From: Actinomycetota bacterium
GTDB lineage: Bacteria; Actinomycetota; UBA4738
Length of the DNA: 6,271 nt
Assembly (NCBI GenBank): GCA_005885015.1
Contig: VAYG01000027.1
Span: 6,002 to 12,272 of the forward strand
Direction: 5' to 3'
Below are positions 1 to 5,010 of this stretch, one piece after another (the stretch's first letter is position 1; the number at the start of each line of letters is the position of its first letter). A program made the position numbers and the translations under genes. The notes below the pieces were generated by a model. It had not been told where the DNA came from. It saw only the letters and a list, made by a program, of their open reading frames with translations, and made no database searches.

Positions 1-642
1 CTTGGGCAGTTCCCCCAGTTCCAGACGCTGGGGTACTCGAGCTATCTGATGTTCTTCGTCCCCAGTGTGCTCACCATGACCACCCTCACCTCGGCGTTCC
101 AGTCCGGGATGGGGATGGTGGCCGACCTGGAGCAAGGGATGCTCGACAAGTTCCTGATCAGCCCGATCCACCGGTCCAGCGTGCTGATCGGCAAGGTCAT
201 GGCCGACGCGTCTCGGATGGTGATGCAGGGAGCGCTGATCCTGGTCGTGGCGGTCCTGATGGGGGCCCGGATCAAGACCGGGATCGTCGGCGCCGTGGTC
301 ATGCTGGTCCTCGCGGCGTGCTTCGGGATCGTCTGGGCCGGCCTGTCGAACATCGTCGCCCTGCGCACCAAGAACTCCGAGATGACCATGATGATCGGCA
401 TCCTGCTGACCTTCCCGCTGCTGTTCCTGTCGACCGCGATGATGCCGGCCGCGTTGCTGCCGAGCTGGCTCGGCACCGTCGGGAAGCTCAATCCGGTGAC
501 CTATGTGATCAACACGGCCCGCCAGTTCATGAACTTCGGTTATGCCTGGGCCGAGCTCGGCAAGGCGCTCGGGATCATCGCCGTGGTCGGGCTGTTCACC
601 CTGACCGGGGCGACGCGGGCGTTCCGCAAGGCCACCTCGTAG
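1..642 (+). CDS. ABC-2 type transporter permease (DrrB-like), 5'-truncated by window edge
   Basis: The frame is open from base 1 and ends at TAG 640-642, giving 213 visible residues with the N-terminus outside the window. I see about five hydrophobic segments: near residues 15-35, 60-80, 85-110, 125-155 and 185-205. They are separated by a basic cytoplasmic loop with DLEQGMLDKFLISPIHRSSV, the coupling-type loop seen in ABC-2/DrrB permeases. The motif LNPVTYVINTARQF before the last segment is also typical. The usual length is about 250-280 residues, so roughly the first membrane helix is missing. Such permeases pair with a separate ATPase to export lipids, drugs or polyketides; that ATPase gene would be expected just upstream, out of view. 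The family is clear but the substrate cannot be inferred. An internal ATG at 49 is not the true start, because the frame continues upstream with similar composition. Confidence 0.88.
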   Translation, partial: LGQFPQFQTLGYSSYLMFFVPSVLTMTTLTSAFQSGMGMVADLEQGMLDKFLISPIHRSSVLIGKVMADASRMVMQGALILVVAVLMGARIKTGIVGAVVMLVLAACFGIVWAGLSNIVALRTKNSEMTMMIGILLTFPLLFLSTAMMPAALLPSWLGTVGKLNPVTYVINTARQFMNFGYAWAELGKALGIIAVVGLFTLTGATRAFRKATS

Positions 643-666
643 GGGCTCCTTCCGGGAGGAAGGCCC
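643..666 (+). promoter_or_regulatory. Intercistronic hairpin containing the DUF488 ribosome-binding site
   Basis: Bases 648-653 (CCTTCC) pair perfectly with 658-663 (GGAAGG) around a GGGA loop. GGG 643-645 can extend the stem with CCC 664-666 if C646-T647 bulge out. The purine-rich run 654-663, which is the Shine-Dalgarno for the GTG at 672, is therefore partly sequestered. The hairpin starts at the base after the permease stop. It could be a weak terminator without a T-tract, an mRNA stabiliser or a translational gate. The pairing is seen directly; any function is inference. Confidence 0.4.
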
Positions 667-671
667 GGCAC

Positions 672-1226
672 GTGACCGCCCGGCCGACGCTGTTCACGAT
701 CGGCCACGGCACGCGGCCGATGGAGGAGTTCCTGGACATCCTTCGCCCCGCGGGCATCCGCCGCCTGGTCGACGTCAGGACCGCCCCAGGATCGCGGAAG
801 CACCCCCAGTTCGGACAGGACGCCCTCGCGGCCAGTCTGGCGGCGCAAGGCATCGAGTACGTCTGGCGCAAGGACCTCGGCGGCTGGCGGAAGCCGCGGG
901 CCGGATCGCCCCATCGCGCCCTGCGCTCACCCGGGTTCCGCGGGTACGCCGACTACATGGACACACCCGAGTTCGATCCAGCTGTTCGCTGGCTGATGGA
1001 GACATCCGCCGCTTCGCCGACCGTCTTCATGTGCGCCGAGACCCTGTGGTGGCGATGCCACCGGCGGCTGCTGGCGGACGCGCTCACCGCTCGAGGGTCG
1101 CAGGTCATCCACCTGATCGGGCCGGGCAAGCAGGAAGAGCACCGGTTGCACCCGGTGGCGCGGGTGGAGGGTTCGAGGGTCGTCTACGACCGCGAGGCGC
1201 CCGAGCAGCTCGGCCTGGCCACCTGA
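672..1226 (+). CDS. DUF488 family protein
   Basis: This is a 184-residue protein of the DUF488 family, whose biochemical role is not established. Recognition rests on the N-terminal TIGHGTRPMEEFLDIL motif (about residues 7-22), the LVDVRTAPGSRKHPQFG stretch (about 31-48) and the C-terminal CAETLWWRCHRRLLAD motif. The last matches the family's Cys-Glu...Cys-His-Arg signature, the likely ligand- or nucleotide-binding site. Length is normal for the family. GTG 672 is chosen because a purine-rich Shine-Dalgarno lies at 654-663, about 8 nt upstream, and homology begins a few residues in. The same frame stays open further upstream, but there it only overlaps the permease. It lies 29 nt after the permease stop, so cotranscription is likely, although a functional link is not obvious. 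No membrane segment or signal peptide is visible, so it is probably cytoplasmic. Confidence 0.85.
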   Translation: MTARPTLFTIGHGTRPMEEFLDILRPAGIRRLVDVRTAPGSRKHPQFGQDALAASLAAQGIEYVWRKDLGGWRKPRAGSPHRALRSPGFRGYADYMDTPEFDPAVRWLMETSAASPTVFMCAETLWWRCHRRLLADALTARGSQVIHLIGPGKQEEHRLHPVARVEGSRVVYDREAPEQLGLAT

Positions 1227-1245
1227 CTCGGTTGCTCCACTTGTT

Positions 1246-1629
1246 TCACACTCCGAGCCGGCGGAAGCGGTCAAGGGCCGCGCCGAAGGCATCGAGCGGC
1301 TCCATGAGCTCCCCCAACACCCCATAGAGCTGGTCATAGCCCTGGGGCGCCGATCCGAGTCGGAGCCGCTCCGCCCGGCGCTCGGACTCTCGGAGAGACC
1401 GGGCGCATCGATCCCAGACGTCGGTCACTTCCTCCCGGCGCCAGGCCGCCATCGAGGCCTCCGCCTGGCTCAGACCTTCTTCGAACCCGGCCAGGGCCTC
1501 CGCCAGCGGGACGCCGGAACCCCGTCCCCGGGGGGCCGCGGCGGCGAGGGATTCCTTCCCGCCCTCTACGGCTGCCAGCGTTCGGCCGAACGCGCCGAAC
1601 GCGGCCCGAAGCTCCGGGTTGACGCTCAT
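1246..1629 (-). CDS. Small helical protein of unknown function
   Basis: This 127-residue protein matches no family I recognise. It is rich in Ala, Glu, Arg and Leu, with no membrane segment, signal peptide or cysteine pair. The pattern suggests an all-alpha protein: a helix over roughly residues 5-30, a Gly/Pro-rich link with RGRGSGVP near 38-45, then helices over about 47-90 and 100-125. It includes paired tryptophans (AAWRREEVTDVWDRC) and a C-terminal LMEPLDAFGAALDRFRRL helix. The start used is ATG 1629 (MSVNPELRAAFGAFG); a GTG at 1653 would add eight basic residues. Neither has a strong Shine-Dalgarno. It converges on the DUF488 gene (19 nt between stops) and diverges from the anti-sigma gene. 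No competing plus-strand gene spans this interval, and the protein-like composition supports a real gene, but that is not proven. Confidence 0.6.
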   Translation of the reverse strand: MSVNPELRAAFGAFGRTLAAVEGGKESLAAAAPRGRGSGVPLAEALAGFEEGLSQAEASMAAWRREEVTDVWDRCARSLRESERRAERLRLGSAPQGYDQLYGVLGELMEPLDAFGAALDRFRRLGV

Positions 1630-1675
1630 CCGCGATCGCCGCCGAATCGCCACCGGCGCTCAGTCTAGGCGGGGG

Positions 1676-2083
1676 ATGAGATCGTTCCGCTTGTGGGTAG
1701 AATCCGATCCGTTGTCCGATCGAGTCGTCGTCCGCATCCCCGCTTCCACCAGACACGTGGCCCTCGTGCGAGCCACGGCAACTTCGCTGGCCGCGCTGCT
1801 CGACTTCACCTACGACCGCCTGATGGACCTGCACATCGCCATCGACGAGATCTGCTCGCGCATCCTGGCCACCTCGGCGCCCCCGGCCACGCGGCTGGAA
1901 GTCACGTTCCACGTCGAGGACGGAGGGCTCCGCATCGAGGCCAGCGGCGACTCCCCACTCGGCACCAAGGCGCCGTTTCTCACCTCCTGGTCAAAGTCCA
2001 TCCTTGACTCGGTGACCGACCGCATCGAGGTGCAGGATCTCGACGGCGTCGCCTGCGCCGTCTTCTCCGTGGCGAAGGGGTGA
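1676..2083 (+). CDS. RsbW-like ATP-binding anti-sigma factor (degenerate HATPase)
   Basis: This is a 135-residue protein of the RsbW/SpoIIAB-like GHKL ATPase group, which binds SigB/SigF-type sigma factors and in many cases phosphorylates an anti-anti-sigma partner. The conserved start VVVRIPASTRHVALVRATATSL (about residues 17-38) leads into the N-box helix DLHIAIDEICSRIL (51-64). The catalytic-base-like Glu58 is kept, but the Mg-binding Asn four residues later is Arg62. The ATP-lid boxes (about 88-112) are also hard to recognise, so ATP binding or kinase activity may be lost. ATG 1676 sits behind a GGGGG run only. TTG 1712 is a serious alternative, because homology begins near SDRVVV and a TAGAAT lies 8 nt upstream. 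The stop overlaps the sigma start by 4 nt (GTGA), implying translational coupling. No anti-anti-sigma gene is in the window. Confidence 0.82.
   Translation: MRSFRLWVESDPLSDRVVVRIPASTRHVALVRATATSLAALLDFTYDRLMDLHIAIDEICSRILATSAPPATRLEVTFHVEDGGLRIEASGDSPLGTKAPFLTSWSKSILDSVTDRIEVQDLDGVACAVFSVAKG
1698..1703 (+). promoter_or_regulatory. Possible -10 element for the anti-sigma/sigma operon
   Basis: TAGAAT fits the TANNNT pattern of an actinobacterial housekeeping -10 box. It is followed after 8 nt by the in-frame TTG at 1712, so transcription could begin at or next to that codon and give a leaderless mRNA. No good -35 is present 16-18 nt upstream. If ATG 1676 is the real start, the box is simply coding sequence. 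Confidence 0.25.
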
Positions 2084-2865
2084 GCGGGCTGCCCTCACAG
2101 GGACGGCATCAGCAACTGCCCAAGCCCGAGGTGAAGCGCCTGTTCCGGGAGCTCCGGAAGAGCGGCGACCACGACATCCGCAACCGGCTGATCGAGTCCC
2201 ACCTCGGTCTGGTGGAGTATCTGGCGCGGCGCTTCGCCGGCCGAGGCGAGCCCCTCGACGACCTGGTCCAGGTCGCCACCATCGGCCTGGTCAAGGCGGT
2301 GGACCGGTTCGATCCCCACCGGCAGGTGGAGTTCTCCACCTACGCAACTCCAACCATCGTCGGGGAGCTGAAGAGGCACTTCCGAGACAAGGGATGGGCT
2401 GTCCGGGTCCCCCGGCGGCTCCAGGAGCTGAACCTCCGGCTGGGGTCGGTGATCAGCCAGCTCACCCAGGACCTCCAACGCTCGCCTACGGTCGCCGAGA
2501 TCGCCCGAGCCTCCGAGGCGACCGAGGAGGAGGTACTCGAGGCGCTCGACTCGGCCCACGCCTACAGCCTGATCTCCCTCGACGCTGGAGCCGACCGAGA
2601 GGGGCTCTCCTACCACGAGCAGATCGGATACGTGGACGAGGGATTGGAGGCGCTGGAAGATCGGGTGAGCGTGGGCCCATTGCTGAAGCTGCTCCCTCCC
2701 AGGGAGCGACGGATGCTTCACCTGCGGTTCTTCAAGGGCATGACGCAGAGCGACATCGCCGAGGAGCTGGGGATCTCGCAGATGCACGTGTCGCGGCTCC
2801 TGGCCAAGACGCTCGCGTCCCTCCGGGAAGCCCTGGAGGACCGGGAGCGAGAAGAGGAAGGCTGA
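2080..2865 (+). CDS. RNA polymerase sigma factor, SigB/SigF/SigG-like (group 3)
   Basis: This is a 261-residue sigma-70 family protein carrying regions 2, 3 and 4 but no region 1.1, as in alternative stress or developmental sigma factors. Region 2 covers about residues 37-115: LIESHLGLVEYLARRF, core-binding DDLVQVATIGLVKAVDRFD (60-78), the -10-recognition stretch FSTYATPTIVGELKRHFRDK (85-104), then WAVRVPRRLQEL. Region 3 lies near 118-168, with SPTVAEIARASEATEEEVLEAL. Region 4 lies near 202-253, with LPPRERRMLHLRFFKGMTQSDIAEELGISQMHVSRLL as the -35-binding helix-turn-helix. Length is normal (about 255-270). GTG 2080 overlaps the upstream TGA, and a weak GAAGG lies immediately before it. The adjacent RsbW-like gene is the expected antagonist. 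The set of promoters it controls cannot be told from the window; SigB/SigF-type factors usually govern osmotic, oxidative or stationary-phase responses. Confidence 0.93.
   Translation: MSGLPSQGRHQQLPKPEVKRLFRELRKSGDHDIRNRLIESHLGLVEYLARRFAGRGEPLDDLVQVATIGLVKAVDRFDPHRQVEFSTYATPTIVGELKRHFRDKGWAVRVPRRLQELNLRLGSVISQLTQDLQRSPTVAEIARASEATEEEVLEALDSAHAYSLISLDAGADREGLSYHEQIGYVDEGLEALEDRVSVGPLLKLLPPRERRMLHLRFFKGMTQSDIAEELGISQMHVSRLLAKTLASLREALEDREREEEG
2853..2861 (+). promoter_or_regulatory. Shine-Dalgarno of the lipid kinase gene
   Basis: AGAGGAAGG lies within the last sigma codons, 6 nt before GTG 2868. It decides that start over the far-upstream open frame and suggests translation continuing directly from the sigma gene. 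Confidence 0.7.
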
Positions 2866-2867
2866 CC

Positions 2868-3782
2868 GTGCGCCGGCTCCTGCTCGTGTCGAACACCAAC
2901 GCGCACCGTGTGACCGCGTACGGGCGCGACGTGATCGCCCGGGCCCTGGCCGCGGAGTTCAAGCTGGACGAGGTGCAGACCGCCCGCCCGGGCGACGCCA
3001 TCGACCTGGCCCGGGAGGCCGCGCTGGACGGCATCGACGTGGTGGCGGCGCTGGGGGGCGACGGCACAGTCAACGAGGTGGCCAACGGCCTGGTGGGGAG
3101 CGATGCCGCCCTGGCCATCGTCCCGGCCGGGATGGCGAACGTGTTCGCCCGATCTTTGGGGATCCCGGCCGACCCGGTGGAGGCCACCGGGTGGCTGCTG
3201 GAGCACGCGCGGGACGCGCCGCGGCAGGTCTCGCTCGGCCGGGCCGGAGACCGCTACTTCCTGGTGAGCTGCGGGGTCGGGTTCGACGCCGCCATCGTCC
3301 GTGAGGTGGAGCGGCGGCAGCTGCTGAAGCGGCGGGCGGGCGACTGGTTCTTCGTCTGGACGGGGCTCAGGGTGTTCTTCCGTGGCTACGACCGGCGGCG
3401 CCCGCACCTGTCCCTGTCGTGGGGGCCGGCCGAGGACGAACATCGCGACGGCCTGTTCCTGGCCATCGTGCAGAACACCTCGCCCTACACCTTTCTCCGA
3501 TCGCGCGCGCTGCGCCTGTGTCCCGATGCCGAGCTCGAAGCGGGCTTGGACTGCATGGCCCTGGACAGCCTCAAGACGAGGGTCGCCCTGCGGGTCGTCG
3601 GGTCCGCGTTCAGGTCGGGCCGGCACGAGCGGTTCCGCCACGTCACGTACGTGCCCGACCGGAGGCGATTCGAGGTGTCGAGCCAGCCTCCTTTGCCCGT
3701 GCAGGTGGACGGGGAGTACATCGGGGAGCACGAGCTCCTCGTGATCGAGTCCGCGCCCTCGGTCCTCAACGTCCTGTACTGA
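2868..3782 (+). CDS. Diacylglycerol/sphingosine kinase-fold lipid kinase (YegS/DgkB-like)
   Basis: This 304-residue protein has the diacylglycerol kinase catalytic domain. The N-terminus VRRLLLVSNTNA is the first strand, followed by the nucleotide-binding signature GGDGTVNE (about residues 63-70). The PAGMANVFARSLGIP loop (86-100) corresponds to the family's G-T-x-N-D-F-A-R motif. The C-terminal lobe contains CGVGFDAAIVREVE and the late QVDGEYIGEHELLV strand. Members use ATP to phosphorylate a membrane lipid such as diacylglycerol or a related polyprenyl or glycolipid, feeding phosphatidic acid back to phospholipid synthesis; the substrate here is inferred only. GTG 2868 has a strong Shine-Dalgarno (AGAGGAAGG, 2853-2861) and lies 2 nt after the sigma stop, so it is the third gene of that operon. 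No membrane segment is seen; it likely acts at the inner face of the membrane. The frame is open far upstream, but that stretch only shadows the sigma gene. Confidence 0.9.
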   Translation: MRRLLLVSNTNAHRVTAYGRDVIARALAAEFKLDEVQTARPGDAIDLAREAALDGIDVVAALGGDGTVNEVANGLVGSDAALAIVPAGMANVFARSLGIPADPVEATGWLLEHARDAPRQVSLGRAGDRYFLVSCGVGFDAAIVREVERRQLLKRRAGDWFFVWTGLRVFFRGYDRRRPHLSLSWGPAEDEHRDGLFLAIVQNTSPYTFLRSRALRLCPDAELEAGLDCMALDSLKTRVALRVVGSAFRSGRHERFRHVTYVPDRRRFEVSSQPPLPVQVDGEYIGEHELLVIESAPSVLNVLY

Positions 3783-3784
3783 CT

Positions 3785-3804
3785 CCGGGCGGCGACCGCC
3801 CCGG
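3785..3804. terminator. GC hairpin between convergent stops (candidate bidirectional terminator)
   Basis: GGGCGG (3787-3792) pairs perfectly with CCGCCC (3796-3801) around a CGA loop. The outer CC (3785-3786) can pair with GG (3803-3804) if C3802 bulges. It fills nearly all of the 25-nt gap between the lipid kinase stop and the phosphodiesterase stop. There is no T-tract on either side, which is common for high-GC actinobacterial hairpins. The structure is seen; terminator function is inferred. Confidence 0.45.
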
Positions 3805-3807
3805 CCG

Positions 3808-4590
3808 TCATGGACGGAACCGGTTGCGGATGGGAACGGCCATGGCGGGGTCGTTCGTCGCCACCGCGTCGACCCCCATGTCGAACAATCGCTCCACGGC
3901 ATCGGGATCGTCCACCGTCCACGCGCCGACCCGGATCCCGTCCCCGTGCGCCGCTTCGACGAACGCGAGACCCGCCTCATACAGGGCGGGCGCCTGGGGA
4001 AGGACGAGGTCGTGGCCCATGTTCCTCGCGTACACGAGGGCGGCCCAGGGATCGATCAAGGCGCTGGTGATGAAGCCGGTGGGAACCGTGGGGTCGATCT
4101 GCTTGGCCCGCTCGATGGATAGCCAGTTGAACGACGTGATCACCAGCGGACCGGGAAAGCCCTGGGTCACCGCCAGGGCCAGGGTGGCCTCCACAGCCTC
4201 CTCGCGCGGGGAGTCGAAGGACTGCTCCTCCGGGAGGTTCTTGATCTCTACGTCCAGCCCCGCTCGTCCCGACAGGGCCTCGAGCGCTTCGGCGAACGTG
4301 GGGACGGGCGTTCGTTCGCCCACCCCCCGCGAGGCGTCGAGCCGGCGAAGGTCGGACAGGGACGTCCGGCTGACCGCGCCGGCGCCGTCGGTGGTCCGGG
4401 ACAGGTCGATATCGTGGAGGACGACGGGAACGCCGTCCGCGGTCATCCGCACGTCGAGCTCGATGAAGTCGGCCCCGGCCTCGGCGGCAGCAAGGAACGC
4501 CGGCAGAGTGTTCTCCGGGTGTGTCGAGGAGGCGCCGCGATGCGCCACCACCGCGGGCCAGATTTGTCGATCGAACTTCGACGGACCCAT
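3808..4590 (-). CDS. Glycerophosphodiester phosphodiesterase (GDPD family)
   Basis: This 260-residue protein resembles UgpQ-type enzymes, which hydrolyse glycerophosphodiesters to glycerol-3-phosphate and an alcohol using a divalent metal. The active-site elements are in the expected order: HRGASSTHPENT (His17, Arg18, Glu26), IELDVRMTADGVPVVLHD (Glu44, Asp46, His59), DVEIKN (Glu115, Lys117) and the late VGAWTVDD and AVATNDP strands of the TIM barrel. No signal peptide is apparent, so the enzyme is probably cytoplasmic. Length is normal for the short bacterial form. ATG 4590 is the first start before the barrel, but its Shine-Dalgarno is weak. A TATACT lies 21 nt upstream. The gene converges on the lipid kinase gene and diverges from whiB1. 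Together with the lipid kinase it hints at phospholipid turnover, though shared regulation is not shown. Confidence 0.92.
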   Translation of the reverse strand: MGPSKFDRQIWPAVVAHRGASSTHPENTLPAFLAAAEAGADFIELDVRMTADGVPVVLHDIDLSRTTDGAGAVSRTSLSDLRRLDASRGVGERTPVPTFAEALEALSGRAGLDVEIKNLPEEQSFDSPREEAVEATLALAVTQGFPGPLVITSFNWLSIERAKQIDPTVPTGFITSALIDPWAALVYARNMGHDLVLPQAPALYEAGLAFVEAAHGDGIRVGAWTVDDPDAVERLFDMGVDAVATNDPAMAVPIRNRFRP

Positions 4591-4619
4591 TGTGTGCGCC
4601 GGAAGTGGCTCAGTATAAT
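4590..4619 (+). promoter_or_regulatory. whiB1: Candidate promoter for whiB1
   Basis: A perfect TATAAT lies at 4614-4619. TTGTGT (4590-4595) occupies the -35 position with an 18-nt spacer; only the TTG portion of it fits. Transcription would start near 4626, leaving a leader of about 114 nt before the TTG start. A consensus -10 stands out in such GC-rich DNA. Confidence 0.55.
4612..4617 (-). promoter_or_regulatory. Candidate -10 element for the phosphodiesterase gene
   Basis: On the minus strand bases 4617 to 4612 read TATACT, five of six consensus bases. They are nested within the plus-strand TATAAT region and lie 21 nt before ATG 4590. No convincing -35 is present 17 nt upstream. It is therefore either a weak divergent promoter or a symmetry by-product of the plus-strand box. 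Confidence 0.35.
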
Positions 4620-4739
4620 CCGCGCTTCGCGTGCCCGTATCCGGCTTTCGGGGAACGACTGACGGGACGGCACGCCCAGACGACGATCCGGCATCGGCCG
4701 GGGAGTGGTGGCCGGGCCTCGCGAGGGGGGGGTTCGCTC
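4620..4739 (+). other. whiB1: whiB1 5' leader with G8 tract and CCTCGCGAGG palindrome
   Basis: This is the region between the -10 box and the TTG start. A short CGCG-CTT-CGCG hairpin lies at 4621-4631, the self-complementary CCTCGCGAGG at 4717-4726, and a run of eight G at 4725-4732 ending 7 nt before the start. The GAGGGGGGGG run (4723-4732) is the only Shine-Dalgarno-like stretch, and its first bases are part of the palindrome. The upstream part of the frame is open but has no ATG, GTG or TTG close to the gene. I recognise no known riboswitch. Confidence 0.4.
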
Positions 4740-5003
4740 TTGGACTGGGTCCACCGCGCTCGTTGCAGGAACGAAGACCCCGAACTGTTCTTCCCCATCG
4801 GCACCGCCGGTCCCGCCGCCACCCAGATCGCCATGGCCAAATCGATCTGCATGCAGTGCGAGGTCCGGATGGAGTGCCTGGAGTGGGCCATGACGACGGG
4901 TCAGGACGCCGGCGTCTGGGGTGGGCTGTCCGAGGAAGAGCGGCGCGCCCTTCGCCGAGCCCGCCGGCGCGGTGAGGCCGTTCGGGTGGCCGTGCCGGGC
5001 TAG
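4740..5003 (+). CDS. whiB1: WhiB-family Fe-S transcriptional regulator, WhiB1/WblE-like
   Basis: This is an 87-residue WhiB-like protein. Four cysteines, at residues 9, 37, 40 and 46 (C...CxxCxxxxxC), form the site for an oxygen- and NO-sensitive [4Fe-4S] cluster. They are followed by the G-V-W-G-G turn (58-62) and a basic C-terminal tail ERRALRRARRRG for DNA contact. The order and cysteine numbering match, from memory, mycobacterial WhiB1, which also begins MDW and has ELFFPIG-like, TGQD and GVWGGLSEEERRAL-like stretches. In that family the protein binds region 4 of the primary sigma factor and tunes transcription, with NO converting the cluster. TTG 4740 gives the standard family length and is the first start before the conserved core. 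The last four bases overlap the nth stop, in a tail-to-tail arrangement. The identity is strong; whether it is the WhiB1 orthologue or another short Wbl is less certain. Confidence 0.93.
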   Translation: MDWVHRARCRNEDPELFFPIGTAGPAATQIAMAKSICMQCEVRMECLEWAMTTGQDAGVWGGLSEEERRALRRARRRGEAVRVAVPG

Positions 5004-5010
5004 ACCCGGC
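4994..5010. terminator. GC hairpin over the shared whiB1/nth stop codons
   Basis: GCCGGG (4994-4999) pairs perfectly with CCCGGC (5005-5010) around the loop CTAGA. The loop holds both stop codons: TAG 5001-5003 on the plus strand and TAG 5002-5000 on the minus strand. No T-tract follows on either side. It is a plausible symmetric terminator for two convergent genes with no spacer, but the function is inferred. Confidence 0.45.

Noticed and set aside
318..671. Upstream extension of the DUF488 frame into the permease gene
   Set aside because: It overlaps the permease coding region out of frame, and the family signature begins only after GTG 672.
1227..1257. CTCGG (1227-1231) / CCGAG (1253-1257) inverted repeat after the DUF488 stop as a terminator
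   Set aside because: A 5-bp stem with a 21-nt loop and no T-tract is too weak to distinguish from chance.
2394..2867. Upstream extension of the lipid kinase frame by 158 residues
   Set aside because: It overlaps the sigma factor in another frame and has Pro/Arg/Gly-rich composition. GTG 2868 has a strong Shine-Dalgarno and matches the family N-terminus.
2718..3980. 420-residue open frame on the minus strand opposite the sigma and lipid kinase genes
   Set aside because: It is antisense to two well-supported genes with clear domains. Its product is low-complexity, rich in Arg, Pro, Gly and His and has no recognisable domain. Long antisense frames are expected at this GC content.
3419..4618. 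399-residue open frame on the plus strand across the kinase end and the phosphodiesterase gene
   Set aside because: It overlaps the end of the lipid kinase gene in another frame and is antisense to the whole phosphodiesterase gene, whose catalytic motifs are intact. The product is Arg/Ser/Pro-rich and has no motifs.
4521..4739. Upstream extension of the WhiB frame by 73 residues
   Set aside because: It would start inside the divergent phosphodiesterase gene, upstream of the TATAAT box, and adds Arg/Pro-rich sequence absent from the family. TTG 4740 reproduces the canonical length and cysteine spacing.
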